DNA of 64,000 bases, from contig CM065652.1 of the NCBI GenBank assembly GCA_033220425.1, positions 1,612,001 through 1,676,000 of the forward strand. The letters run 5' to 3'. Positions 1-11,233 of the stretch are shown in pieces; positions within the stretch are counted from its first letter, which is position 1; each line of letters begins with the position of its first letter. This DNA comes from Lepraria neglecta. Taxonomy: Eukaryota > Ascomycota > Lecanoromycetes > Lecanorales > Stereocaulaceae. The notes under the pieces are model-generated. The model did no database searches. It saw only the letters and a list, made by a program, of their open reading frames with translations, and had not been told where the DNA came from. The position numbers and the translations under genes were made by a program.

Positions 1-2631
1 GAGATTGGCCGGTCTCCCTTGATAGGGGGTCAATTTGAAGTCGTAGTTCATGATGAGCCGTACTAGAATTACCTTGATCTCAAGGCTTTAGCATATTCAA
101 TATTTTTAAGAATGCTTGGCATTCCAATCCACCGCATCCCCCATACAAATTTATATGCAAAACGCGACAATCAGCCATATATCATCTTTGGAGCCATTCT
201 GCCGTCCCAATTGAGTAAATATGAATCCCTAGCTACTATTTATAGACTAACCCTTAGTATTGCAGGCTCGACACGCCCCCTACCGTCTCCCTCCTTATAC
301 CCCACCGCCATGCCTACACATCTAATAGATACTACTTCCAAGTCTTATACAGATGGGCTTATACGCCACCATTAGAGACTCGTCGCGGTAGCAGCAAAGG
401 TCCACTATCATACTAGTACCGCCTATAAGTGGGAGAGAAGGATCCAGATATATGGGACTATGGATCCACCAAATCCTCTGTGCCGTGGCTGTTATAGTTA
501 TATACATACTGCTGTAAAGAATGCCCTTCTTGAGTACCAGCGCAAATACCCGTAGGTATACTGAGACGAGTTAGTAGCCTTCCTGGAAGAAGAATGGGGT
601 CTTACCGTCTCTTAGCTAACTATCTCTAGGCTTCTTAGGAAAGAGAGAATAAGTAATAAGAAAGGACAACGCGTTGGATATACTCAGAGCCTTCGGCTTC
701 GTAATAAGTAGCAGGCTTTTATCTGTAACGTAACCGCTGAGCAGCGTTGTCTTTATAGATGAGTCACTTCTTAAGCTGCAGACTGGATAGAGATATATAG
801 CTTATAGACCAATTGGAGAAGCTACTCGGTGGAGTGATATAGGGGGCGCCTTGCGCCCTACCTTCTTCTTGCCTCCACTACTCCTACTGGTAGCAGTACT
901 AGCAGCAGCACTGTTCTCCGGCTGGTCGTTAGCGAATCACACCGCCTTGGGGGTACGGTGGCTCTTCCGCGCAGGTTGCTCGGGGGCGGTGGGAGGGGTA
1001 GAAGGGGTGGGGGTGGAGGGCCTGGATCGAGAGGAGCGCTGAGAAGGTATTGCAACACCGTCGTATTCGTATGTATGCGTTTTCTAGGCTTCAAAGATGA
1101 TATATGGATGATTATGTGGTTGATTGTCGCGTTTTGCATATAAATTTGTATGGGCGATGCGAATATGCTAACTTGCAAAGTATCAACCAGGACACGCATA
1201 TTTCCCGTGCCCAAAATTGAGTAGATTCTTCTCTGTAGTGGCGAACTGGTGGAGATGACCTTCTCCCTGCCTCTGGCGGTACTTGCAATAGCGAAGGCCA
1301 TCAAATACTTCAGGTTCGGGTGTTATCTCCGGATCGTTCTGGATCATATTGACTGGCATGCAAATGTGGGAGCCCTTTGGCAACTCAGTTCCGTCACTAA
1401 GTACATGGTTTTCTTGCATGACTCTGTAATAAGACAGCATACTAGGGGGATTGAACCGCCAACTCTCCTTCATGAAGCTGTCCAACTTGCGCAGCCTGGC
1501 GTAAGACGTCTTTTGCCAGCCCCTGTCCTCGCGGGCGACTTCTCGGACCTCCTCTCGTATTTCTTCGAAATATTTCGGATGTGCGGCCAAGTCGTAGAGA
1601 ACATGAACGGCGTTCATCTATGATTTATATATGGCAGCAAGAGATATCACGATCTCCAAATGAGCCAGATGGTTAGGGTCCGATTCAGATTCATCTGCGC
1701 ATTCCATCGTCCAGGAAAGCAGTGTATCCTTGGTGCCTTTTTCAAGCTTCTCGGACGCCATCAGCTCCCTACGACGGAGGATCTCGGGGACCAGGAGCTT
1801 CTGCGTTTGCCGGATATAGCTGTGACCTTTCTAAGTCGATGGCAAGGTTTTAGAAAGCAATGGATGCACCCATGTGGGAAACAAGCGCATGAAACAGACG
1901 CTCACAAAGACTGCGTACAGTCAGCAAAGCTATTAACAAGGGCTTAGGGTCAAGTTCTCTTACCCTGCTAGGTGAATTGAGTAGATATCTCAAGCCACTT
2001 TTCGGTACGGCATAGCGGCAAACCGCCAAAGACTCGGGCATTTGTCCGTGCAACAAGCTCCAATATTGTATGGTAAGGCTTGATCGTGGTCCATTCTTCG
2101 CTTCTCAGGAAATGGCTGTCCAAGCCAAATTTGACTTCTTCCTCCATGGGTCCTCTCAATGACCCCAGCATTGGTGTCAATTTTGTCAGAACCATCCGAA
2201 AGTGGAGATTGCTGCGAAGGATAAGATTCTTCTTTGTGTGGGACCCCAGTAGATTATGGGCATTCGCGACAGTCGAGTTGGCTGTTTCTATAGGTAGTGC
2301 TCGGATCTCCTCGAACATAGAGACCGGTAGCACCACCATATCTGCCTCGTTTCTGACGAACTTGAACGCCCGTTTCGAAGACTACTCTGCGTTAGCGATA
2401 GGCTATACAATTCCTACCAAGGGTGTCTGCGCTAGAGTAGCCTTCATTTATGATAGCTGCTGAGTCTTTGAAGAAACGAAAGTTGGCCACGAGCCGGGGC
2501 TCGAAGACTGATTTCAAGCCAACGAGAGGAGCTTTAGGACCTTGCAAGCGTACAGAAATTATAGAGATGAGATAGAGGCAGGCTGACAGAGGCAGAAACG
2601 CCCAAAAGAGCGAGTAGTCTTCAGCGAACAT
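1..2631 (-). pseudogene. Cytochrome P450, ent-kaurene-oxidase-like (CYP68/CYP503 type), split by a DNA transposon and running off the left edge
   Basis: A P450 on the minus strand starts at 2631 with a hydrophobic membrane anchor. It continues through the region with WTTIKPYH and VFGGLPLCR, the K-helix SFMKESWRFNP (an ExxR-type ESWR), the perhydroxyl segment and the heme-cysteine loop FGHGKYACPG near 1185. The wording resembles fungal ent-kaurene oxidase and related P450s that act on diterpenes at the ER. The frame then meets TGA and TAG where R and Q are expected. The conserved tail (EIKVILVRLIMNYDFKL and on) reappears at positions 1-75 on the far side of the element at 91-1168. Further stops and frame changes lie between about 1620 and 2400, so the gene is dead. 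Many lesions are C-to-T type. The last codons lie left of the window. Family is fairly certain; the exact CYP family is inferred. Confidence 0.8.
91..1168 (+). mobile_element. Non-autonomous Tc1/mariner-superfamily element inserted in the P450 gene
   Basis: The ends are inverted copies. GCATATTC at 91 pairs with GAATATGC ending at 1168, and an inner block around CCCATACAAATTTATATGC occurs inverted at 143-174 and 1122-1159. TA lies directly outside each end (89-90, 1169-1170), the target duplication of the Tc1/mariner/pogo superfamily. P450 coding sequence flanks both sides. At about 500-720 the plus strand reads as a winged helix-turn-helix of a DDE_3-type transposase (YQRKYP, DELVAFLEEEWGLTVS, TISRLLRKERISNKKGQR) with TAG and TGA codons inside. 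No DDE catalytic domain is visible, so the element is internally deleted and also mutated. The stretch at 850-1030 is G/C-skewed low-complexity sequence. Confidence 0.75.
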
Positions 2632-3809
2632 GATGATAGATGTTCAAAGTATACTCGTTAAAATGGGAATCAACGTCTAGAAGTGCAAACAATACATGTA
2701 GCAGGGTCTTAGGCCTCCATGCCTGCCTTCTTAGCCACAGTTGGCGGAAGACGTTCTAGCCTAGAACTACGAGGCCTCTCGATAGCTAGAGGCTGAAGCG
2801 GGAGCATCGTGTTCGCACATGCTTCGCTCATTGACCCAGCATACAAGAGCTAGCGATGCAGAAGACTAGGAAAATTACGAGCTCATGTAAGAACACTAGG
2901 TGTTCATGTATTACGGGCAAGCGAAGTCGTGGGAGGTTCGGGACGCAGCGGCACGCGACCCTCGTCTGGTGCCCTCAGTGGCGTTATACTACTGTAATTA
3001 GGAGCCGATGGCTTCGACAGCTTAAGAGAACCGCATTGTAACTCGTTGCTCATGGGAGCTTCCTTCTTAAGAGGCGGAAGAGAACTTTACTGATTCCATG
3101 CTTGTAACGCTTACTTCTAAATCTCGGAGGACCATTTTGAGTTTGAAAGGATTCCCGGAAGACTGTCTAGAACCCTGCATGTTATACGTAAGAGATAAAG
3201 CGTGTATGTCTCAAAAAAGCGTCATACCACCCTCGTCGATCTCCGAGATGCAGCCATATCATCCTGAATCCTTCTAACTGGCTATGCTCACCCCCTGGAT
3301 TTCATCGCATGTGCCTCATTTCCTAAAGCGCTGACAACCTAAGGCGCATTAGCTCATGCTCTCATACTTAGTCCGCTCTGATTGGTGTCTGGGGTTTCAG
3401 GGACGGGTGGGCTTGTATCCTCTCAGAATCCATGTAATCAAACGGGGTTGTGCCGCTGCGCGCACAAATGAGCATTCAATGCCGCGCACCATCATGCTTG
3501 AAAGTCCGAGCGTGCATCTCATCCAACGTTGCCGTGGACCGTTGACCCTGCTTATGTTGGTCGGCCTTAGTGACGCATAGACTGCTTCACCGTCTACTTC
3601 CGTTAAAGCTATACCAAATTTGTTGCTAATGGCGCCGGTACGAACGTGTAATATCTTTTCAAAACTTATTTTGACGGTGTTGTTGTATTGACTTTTACCT
3701 TACGAAAGGCGCGTGAGTAAACTGAACACGTGATCCTCTATTTTCAAGCACCTTAGCTACGCGTGAACACTAAAGAATCGTCCTCCATCCCAAGCGTAAC
3801 CCATTCAGG
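2632..3809. other. Intergenic, probable bidirectional promoter region between the two P450 genes
   Basis: The two P450 genes diverge from this 1.2 kb gap. I see no coding signal, RNA gene or clear repeat in it. It would hold both promoters, but I cannot point to a specific site. Confidence 0.5.
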
Positions 3810-5763
3810 ATGGTTTCATCACTCTTTATTGCTGGCATCTCGCTGGTTACTGTCTTCTGCTACTTTCAGTTTCGTGCTCTGCGTCAGAACATTACCAAAG
3901 CCAAGCAGTCCGGCTTGCCATATGTAGTGTCACCGTGAGCTTGCCTAAAGCATTATGTCTGGTGTCAGAAGCTAACAACAACCTAGGGTCTACTTCCAAA
4001 CCATCTGGTGGCTGATCTTGCAAGAGCCCTTGGTGCCTCTCTTGAGCCTCTTGCCCAAGGCATGGACCGAGAGCTGGTTGCCGTACGCTGTCCTTTGTAA
4101 CATGTCTAGTTTCCCAACTGATGACAATCCGCAGACTTTCACGCTTCGGCCGAGTATGGCACGAGGGTTATGGACCCTTCGCCAGGCAAGGCAGCGACAC
4201 TTTCATGGTGGTGTCTGCTGGTGGGAACATTTTGTGGACCTGCGATCCAGACACAATTCTTCAATTCTCCAAGCGGAATCATGATTTTGTCAAACCCGTT
4301 GAAATGATGGGCATGCTGAACATGTACGGGCCTACTATCACTGCCACGGAGGGAGAGGAATCCCGCATCTACAGGAAAATCGCTACTCCATCCTTCAACG
4401 ACAGAACCCATGGTTCGGCATGGATCGAATCTCTTGGGCTAACATCGGCGCTGCTCAAACGATGGGACAGCATGAAAGCTCCAATCACGCAGCTGAACGA
4501 AGATGTAGCAAGGTTGACCTTACAGGTCATAAGCTACGTGTGCTTTGATCGCCAAATGGAATGGGCAGAAGCTACTGGACGTCAAGACAATCCCCCCAAG
4601 GGACATAGCATGAGCTACCGAGAAGCTATCAGCTCAATGGTAGACAATATTCCAACTCTTTTCATGGTGCCGCCACCAGTTCTCAGTAAGAAAAAAGGAT
4701 GCAAGGACCGTTCTTCGCTAATGGAACATTCAGATATATCTCCAATTGACGCACACAAGAAAGCCAAGGCATCTTATGCCGAGTGGCAGAAGTATATGGA
4801 AGAAATGCGAGACGAGACCTCGGAAAGCCTCCGACGAAATGGCTCGAGAAATGACGCATCCATTCTAGGTGAACACCAGCCAACGTCAATCTTGTCTTTT
4901 CTCAGCTAACCCTCTTTGCAGAATCCTTCGTTCAAGCCGGCCAGACTTCGACCACGGATTCCAAAGATGCAAAAATCTCTCCCGCCGCAGTCCTCGGAAA
5001 CATCTTCGTTTTCATCATGGCTGGCTACGAAACAAGTGCCAACACTCTTACATACGCCATAGCTCTTCTCGCCTGCCGCCCCGATCTTCAAAAAGCTATG
5101 CAAGCCGACCTAGACAGAATCCTCGGCGATTGTCCCTCCAGCGACTGGTCCTATGAGGCAGACTTCCCCAAAATCCTCGCCGGATACGTAGGTGCCGTTA
5201 TGAACGAAACTCTACGCCTCTACAGTGTTCTACCATTCTTTCCTAAAACCACTAGGGAGACGCCAAAACCCTTCACCTTCGACGGCCGTGATTACACTGT
5301 TCCCGCCGACACGCTCATCTTGATGAATACCAGTGCAACACACCGGAACCCAAAGTATTGGCCGGCAGTTGTTCCTATTGCTGGAGATGGGCCACCATAT
5401 CCCGTGTCGTCCTTCGATCTCTCCCGTTGGCTGAACAAAGACAAAGGCATTTCGGCCTTCAGCCCCACGCCCGGCTCATACGTACCCTTCTCCGACGGCC
5501 CCCGAGCCTGTATAGGTAAACGTTTCGCACAAGCTCAATTCTGTGCTGTGATGGCTACCATTTTCAAAGACTACAGCGTAGAATTAGCCGTCGATGATAG
5601 CCAGGCTGCTGAAAAAGGAGTCAGCAAGTCGCTCTGGGAAAAGGCGAAACGCAACGCCGAGCAGGAGCTTTCTACTGGAGTCGGGTTCCTAATGTCTCTG
5701 AAGATGAAGGGAAAGATTCCATTACGCTTGGTCAAGCGAGGTGAGGAGCAATCGGTGGTCTGA
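3810..5763 (+). CDS. Cytochrome P450 monooxygenase, apparently intact
   Basis: Five exons fit without any frame break: 3810-3934, 3987-4082, 4135-4685, 4734-4868 and 4922-5763, giving 582 residues. The introns are 52, 52, 48 and 53 bp with GT...AG ends, and the first has a GCTAACA branch-like site. The protein has an N-terminal hydrophobic anchor, a fungal C-helix region (ATEGEESRIYRKIATPSFND), the I-helix oxygen-binding motif AGYETS, the K-helix NETLRLY (ExxR), and the heme loop FSDGPRACIGKRFA with its cysteine ligand. Length is usual for an ER-bound fungal P450. It lies between a dead diterpene-oxidase P450 and a dead diterpene cyclase, so a role as a tailoring oxidase of the same pathway is likely but inferred. 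The substrate cannot be read from sequence. Confidence 0.9.
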
Positions 5764-5775
5764 TCTAGCCCTATT

Positions 5776-5816
5776 CTGCTAGGGATTGCTAGTCTGCCAG
5801 CTAGGGCTATTCTACC
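5776..5816. repeat. Short imperfect palindrome between convergent genes
   Basis: TAGCCCTATTCTGCTAGGG and the inverted AGCTAGGGCTATTCTACCAG sit between the 3' ends of the P450 and the GST. It may be a hairpin in the 3' UTRs or a MITE remnant. Confidence 0.35.
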
Positions 5817-5931
5817 AGCAATAGTAAGATACCATAGTGTAGGTAATTATTCTCTTAGTAGCAATTAGCGCCACAGTGCTGCCTCTCAATGGCTTCCCAG
5901 CAATAGACGCCCAGTGCATGCATGCCATCTC

Positions 5932-7029
5932 TCAATGCTTCGCCCCCGCTAGCATCTTCGCCTGCTCCTCCACAACTTTCTTGACGGCCTCCCTCTCCGC
6001 CATACGCCCATGCCACTTCTGCCAGTTGGCTGTACGAGGTTTCGCAGTCAGCAATGTCATTCGTCACAAGTTTTAAGCCACGTTTAACAAGTACAATCAG
6101 TGCAGAGTGCTCCCAAAACGGGGCCAGCTACCCAACATATGGTACCAAACGGGAAGGAATGACATCGGAAAAGACTTACGAAACTGGGCCGGGTCCCACT
6201 CTCCCTCAAACGGCGCCATGATCTGCTCGATGTTCTCGTCCCACATGAAGAAAGCGAGATCCACATAAGTGCACTTGTCGCCAACCAGCCAGCCGCTCTT
6301 CGATTTCGCCAACGCATTGCCCAGTACGCCGACGACGCGCTTCATCTCGTCATTATAGCGCTTTTGTGCCGATGGTAGCTTTTCCGGGTGGAAGAGGTTG
6401 AACCTTTTGGTGGGGGGAAAGGGTGGTAAGCGTGATGGGTCCTTGATGGGGCAGGGGAAAATAATTTGAGAAACGCAGAATCAAACGTACCAGCCTGCTT
6501 GACCGTAATAGGGACCCTGTCCCGAGGCTTGGAAAAAGAACCATTGGTCCTGGAGGTACTTTTCCGGGGTAGTGGCGTAGGAGATGGTGTGAGACTTGTC
6601 GTATTCGGCGATGAGATAGGAGATTATGGCACACGATTCCCAGAGGATGATGCCGGTGTTGGGGTCTTTGATAGCTGAGGGTGTGGCTTTAGCATACGAG
6701 ATTTTCCACAGTTGCTGTAAGTGGGGACGGAGATTTTTTTTACCTGGTTCACGGCCATTGGCGTTGACCTCGGTGGCATAAGGCGCTTTCTTGAGCTCAG
6801 TGGCATCCCAAATGGCAACAGTCTCGAAGGGAATAGAGAGCTCGGTGAGGATGATGGCGACCTAGATGGCGTGTGAGCTGGGATCTGCTGGGAAGTTTTG
6901 GGGGGGTTAATTGAGAGAGTGACTTTCCAGGGATTAGGGCCGAATGCTGAGGGGTATTAGCTGCAGGCACTAGGGTGGCATAAGGGCATACATACGTGCT
7001 GAATAGAGGGTGATGGGTTGGAGAACCAT
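5932..7029 (-). CDS. Glutathione S-transferase, Ure2p-like
   Basis: Six exons join in frame: 7029-6996, 6946-6924, 6861-6744, 6674-6491, 6403-6180 and 6029-5932, giving 226 residues. The thioredoxin-like N-terminal domain starts MVLQPITLYSAPFGPNPWK and contains the glutathione-binding ES pair in ILWESCAIISYLIAEYD. The all-alpha C-terminal domain holds GWLVGDKCTYVDLAFFMWDE, the usual buried Asp motif. The enzyme conjugates glutathione to electrophiles, or acts in a GST-like rearrangement, in the cytosol. Second-intron donor and acceptor (GTCACT...CTAG) are weak but the only in-frame solution I found. It is convergent with the intact P450, 168 bp away. GSTs are frequent in fungal secondary-metabolite clusters, so membership of the diterpene locus is possible but not shown. 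Confidence 0.88.
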
Positions 7030-8276
7030 GATGGAAGCTGATAGGTGCTGTGGTGGATGAGAAACGGTTAGTGCGTAGCTTGAGAGTTTACGAGTATGGA
7101 TGGGTTGTAGGCCTAATGGGTTGTCATGAGAAGAAGAGTCGATGTTGAGGTGGAGGTTTCGGAAAGGACTACTGCCTAAAGTAAGGTAACATTCCCACGT
7201 CTGAATAGAGGGGTAAAGTAAAGCGTGCAGGGACTGAATGGATATTTTACGTTTTTTACTTTACAGATACCGGAGGTAATGGTGCCTTCCATCGGTTCAT
7301 GCAAGCGCGTGTTTTACTTTTGAGCCAAAGCTTCCTTGTGGGTGAGTGCGGGTCCCAGCTCGGCGTACTTACAAAAAAGTTCCACGCACTTACGGGTAAT
7401 GTCTTGGCAAAAAGCTCGGCGTACTTACAAAATCAATTTTTGAACTTTTAATTCTACACTATAGCAGGAGTACTCTACCTAAGCTACGCATATACTTAGT
7501 TACTACTTTACATATACTCTTCTATTAAATATGGCTACTACTCAAACCCACCTAAATGATGAAGTCGCATGTGCTTAGGATGTGTCCTGCATATGTTGCA
7601 GAGGAGATAACGATGTTTGTTGACATTCTACGAAAACGCGCTAACTAACTTCCCGGCATATGCAGGGCCTATACTGCGCGTTACTACCCGAAAGGCCGAA
7701 CGGCCGAAATAAGCGATGCTCGGCATGCAGAAAGCTCGGCGCACTTACAAAGTAAGTGCGCCGAGCTTTGTAACTACGCGGAACTTTTTTGTAAGTACGC
7801 CGAGCTGAGACCCCGGTGAGTGGTGCTACAATAATTGGCCTACATTGAAGGAATCCTCCTGCAGTAGCTGGAATCCTAGTCGAGGAACGGATCTATGCAT
7901 GCAGGGAGCCTAGTGTACCTGCATAATTACGCTTGACGCATCACGCCAGGAAATCTTTGGGGTCTTGCGGTGTAAGATGAGCACTTGAGTGGTCGCGTGG
8001 TTAGTCAAGTAATGACCTGGACTACGTGCTAGATTGTTCGAGGGCATAGGTCCGATGTGGCAGCTCACCGATCTCGAGTTGAGGCGCGAAAATGCGGTCC
8101 TTCCAAGGCAACTGCCTTGCAAGATAAGATATTGAATTTACTCTGTCACGTCTGTCGCTCCGAAGGCTTTAGCTTACCATCCATAAACTTTGCTCTGCCT
8201 AAAATAGACGGGAAGATGCGCGTTGATTTGAAGTACATACAGTTTTTATTCTTTGGATTCAAGAGATACAGTGGCA
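7030..8276. other. Intergenic region, GST 5' side and cyclase 5' side, containing one MITE
   Basis: Apart from the MITE at 7349-7814 I see no gene. The GST promoter should lie just right of 7029 and the cyclase promoter left of 8277. An open stretch at 8057-8296 has no recognisable protein content. Confidence 0.5.
7349..7814. mobile_element. hAT-like MITE with 8-bp target duplication
   Basis: A 466-bp element without coding capacity. Left end CGGGTCCCAGCTCGGCGTAC and the inverted right end (GGGGTCTCAGCTCGGCGTAC) form terminal inverted repeats of about 35 bp, ending in a shared run ACTTACAAAAAAGTTCC. GGTGAGTG occurs directly outside each end (7341-7348 and 7815-7822), an 8-bp target duplication as made by hAT transposases. 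The core AGCTCGGCG(T/C)ACTTACAAA recurs inside, and at 7731-7769 it forms a perfect hairpin with 18-bp arms and a 3-base loop. The middle is AT-rich. Confidence 0.8.
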
Positions 8277-11233
8277 ATGGACGACTCGGATATTAAGCAA
8301 CGGGCACGGCTGCTGTGTCAAGGCGTTGTTGATGGAATTGCAAAGTCGAATCTGTGTACTGTCACAACAGCCATCTACGACACTGCATGGCTGTCCATGA
8401 TATCGAAAAAGGAGAGTGGAGTTGAATGCTGGCTTTTCCCGGAATCTTTCCAATATCTCTTGAGTCAACAGCTTCCCAACGGAGGATAGGAGTCTTACGC
8501 CACCGAAGAAGACGGCATATTAAACTCATTAACGGCTCTCCTTGCTTTGACACGACGACATCGAGGTAGCGCAGATTCCAGCGTCAAGCTTCAAGATGCT
8601 ATCCAGAGCGCCATTAGCTATCTTGAGGGTTCTCTGCAAACACTAGACATCGACGGTAGTCTGCCAGTCGGATTCGAGATTTTGGTCCCGGCTCTGCTAG
8701 CAATGCTTGACAATGAAAGTGTCCATGTCTCGTTTCCGGCGAAGGATTCTCTCCTTGCAATCAGCAAGATAAAGATGAAGGCTTTCACATCGGACTTATT
8801 CTACAGCACGACAGAAACAAGGTTGTCCCACTCGCTAGAGGCGCTTATTGGTAAGATCGAGTTCGACTGCATTTGTCATCGTAAGATCTTTGGAAGCATG
8901 ATGGCTTCACCTGCGTCTACAGCAGCTTATCTTATGAACGTCTCTTCATGGGATGAGGCAGCTGAATTCTACCTTCGGAGAGTCGTCCTGGAAGGTTCAG
9001 GAAAAGAGAACGGGGCAGTCCCCAGCGTGTTCTCAATCCCTCTTGGGTGCGGCTCATCTCCGTTGGCAAAGGGAGCCAGACTGACATTGTTGTAGATTAT
9101 CTCTACGCTCTTTCAAGGCGGCTTGTTGGAAGGAGCTCTGGGCTAAGGTAGTTTAGACTCAATCGCATGGTATCTAGAGTAGAACTACCATGCACAGAAC
9201 GGTCTTCTCGGTTTTGGTGCGTTATGAAGATCGTCGAGAACTTTACTTAGTCCTAACAACTTCACTGAATAGCCCCATCAGTGCAATCGAATGCTAATGA
9301 CAGCGCGAAAGTGATACTGAGTTTGAACCTCCCGGGCCGACGTGTCCACGCGAAGTCTTTGACGGAACATTTTAGGTCAAAAACCAATCACTTTTGCACC
9401 TATCGTAGTGAGAGTGATACCAGCTTCAGCACGAATTACAACGTCTTAAGGGCTCTACTGGAAGTCCCCAACGCCAATGATCACATCGCAGACATAAAGA
9501 GCATTGCTGAATTCCTATGCGAGTCGTGGTGGAGCGGACCCACCAAAGATAAATGGGTAAATTGGCCAGTATCATAGATTGGGGAAAAAATTTCTCAGAA
9601 TATCTCATCCCCGTATTCAATGATGCTCCTCGCGGAAGCCTTAGTCCGAATTTTGGAGCTCTGGGACTAGGGCCAGATAGATCATCTTTCAGATACATTT
9701 CTGAAAGATCGCCTCCCCGTCAAATTGGTCCAGATCCTCAATCGGAACTTGATGGGTCAAAGCCTTGCTGGGTTGGGTGAATCGGACCAGCCTCTGGAAA
9801 CCACGGCATATGCTGTATTAACGCTAAAGGCTCTTTCCTCTCTTCCTTGGTTAGGTAAATTAGCAGAGAAGATCCTTTCCAAGATAGAGCAAAGTCAGCA
9901 CTTTCTCCGCGAATGCGGAACTAGTTGGAACAAACCTCAATATCTATGGGTCGAAAAGGTCAAATACGGCTCTCCTTTTCTGTCTGAGGCGTACTATCTG
10001 CCAGCCATCCACAGAACAAAGCAAACTCATACCTGGACTGAAAAAGTAACAAACCTTGTGCAGATAGCGCCAAAAGGAGAGAAGAAAATCACGCACCTCT
10101 ACTGCAAATTGCAGTGTTTTCAATCATAGCCCGCTTGGAAGATACATGCCTGTGTTTTAGAAGGCTTGGTCTTCTTACCACAGCTGAGATCTTCCTATGC
10201 CAATGTTCTGGGTGGCGAGCAATCAGCCAAAAAGGAGTACCTAAGTTTCATCCCCTGCACGTGGGTTGTTGTCAACAACATCTAGAAACCCTTCCTAGAC
10301 ACATACCTACTATGGGACATGGTGGTACTTACGCTCTGTAACTTCCGCGTGGACGAGTGCATGGGGACAACGATAGCACAACTTGGCGAACCCGATCTCA
10401 AAGAAGCCAAAACCGTTATACAGACCTTGTGCAACGGACGGAACGCCGAAAAACATACTCTCTCCAACAATACAACCACGAACGGCGCCAACTATTCACC
10501 CACATCCTACTTACCACCCCTGGCCCACTCTCCAGCCCAAGAGACCCCAGCGCCCCGGTCGACCAGTCCACCCACCCTCGCCGACGTCCGCGCCGTTCTA
10601 TCACCATGCATCGATGGCATCCTTCGCCACCCGCGCATCGCTCGCGCCTCCAGACAGACCCATTCGGCCCTCAGCACAGCCCTCCTCACCTTCCTCAACT
10701 CCCACATCGACCAATCCCTCACCAACGTGCTATTCTCCTCCCAAAAGCCATTCCCCCCTGACTCCTTCACCCACTGGCTCCACACAATCGCCGCCCCATC
10801 CGTCTCCGCTCCATTCTCATTCACTTTCCTCACCTGCCTCATAGGGGACTTGCTCACATCTACGACACGGTATTTAGGCACAGATTTCGGCGCACGAGTC
10901 GCGATTATGAGTCGCATTTACAACGACTTAGGGTCTATAGCGAGGGATAGGGCGGAGAGCAATGTGAATTGTGCTGATTTCGCTGAACTGAACGACGGAC
11001 AGGCTCCCGGAGACGAGAAGATAGTGAAGCCGCGATTGGAGGAGCTGGCGCAGTATGAGCGGGATGCGGCTATTCGGGTTGGAACGAGGCTAACGAGTGC
11101 GTTGAAGGGTAGTGAGAGGAAGGATAGGGGGAGGAAGGCGGATGCGGTGAGGTTGTTTTGGGGTGTGGCGGAACTTTATGCGGATGTTTATGTAGTGAGG
11201 GGTTTGTCGAATAGGCTGAATGGTGGAGGTTAG
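8277..11233 (+). pseudogene. Fungal bifunctional diterpene cyclase (CPS/KS type), inactivated
   Basis: The reading from ATG 8277 matches fungal ent-copalyl diphosphate/ent-kaurene synthase-like enzymes, which cyclise geranylgeranyl diphosphate in two steps. The N-terminal part has TAIYDTAWLSMISK and WLFPESFQYLLS. QLPNGG is followed by TAG at 8487 where Trp is expected. The class II acid motif, normally DxDD, reads N-A-N-D at 9290-9301 after GLLGFAPSVQS; both changes fit GAC>AAC transitions. A frame change lies near 9060, and an intron fits at about 9217-9272. The class I domain (10319-11233) is open for 304 codons. Its metal motif, DExxE or DExxD in the family, reads DECMG at 10352-10366. The second motif region (YNDLGSIARDRAE) and the C-terminus (RLFWGVAELYADVYVV) are well kept. 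Span agrees with the usual ~950 residues. Probably dead; exact product unknown. Confidence 0.85.

Noticed and set aside
1120-1183. P450 coding sequence running on past the heme loop through HIRIAHTNLYAK
   Set aside because: That stretch belongs to the inverted end of the transposon; the true P450 tail lies at 1-75.
858-1304. Proline-rich minus-strand open frame of 148 codons
   Set aside because: It runs across the low-complexity part of the transposon and its border with the P450; no start context or domain.
4083-4134. An apparent frameshift in the intact P450 near 4,100
   Set aside because: A 52-bp GT...AG intron at 4083-4134 joins the flanking exons in frame (WTESWLP to LSRFGRVWHEG) and matches the size of the other introns.
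10357-10917. Several long proline-rich open frames on both strands over the cyclase
   Set aside because: They are shadows of the C-rich coding sequence of the class I domain.
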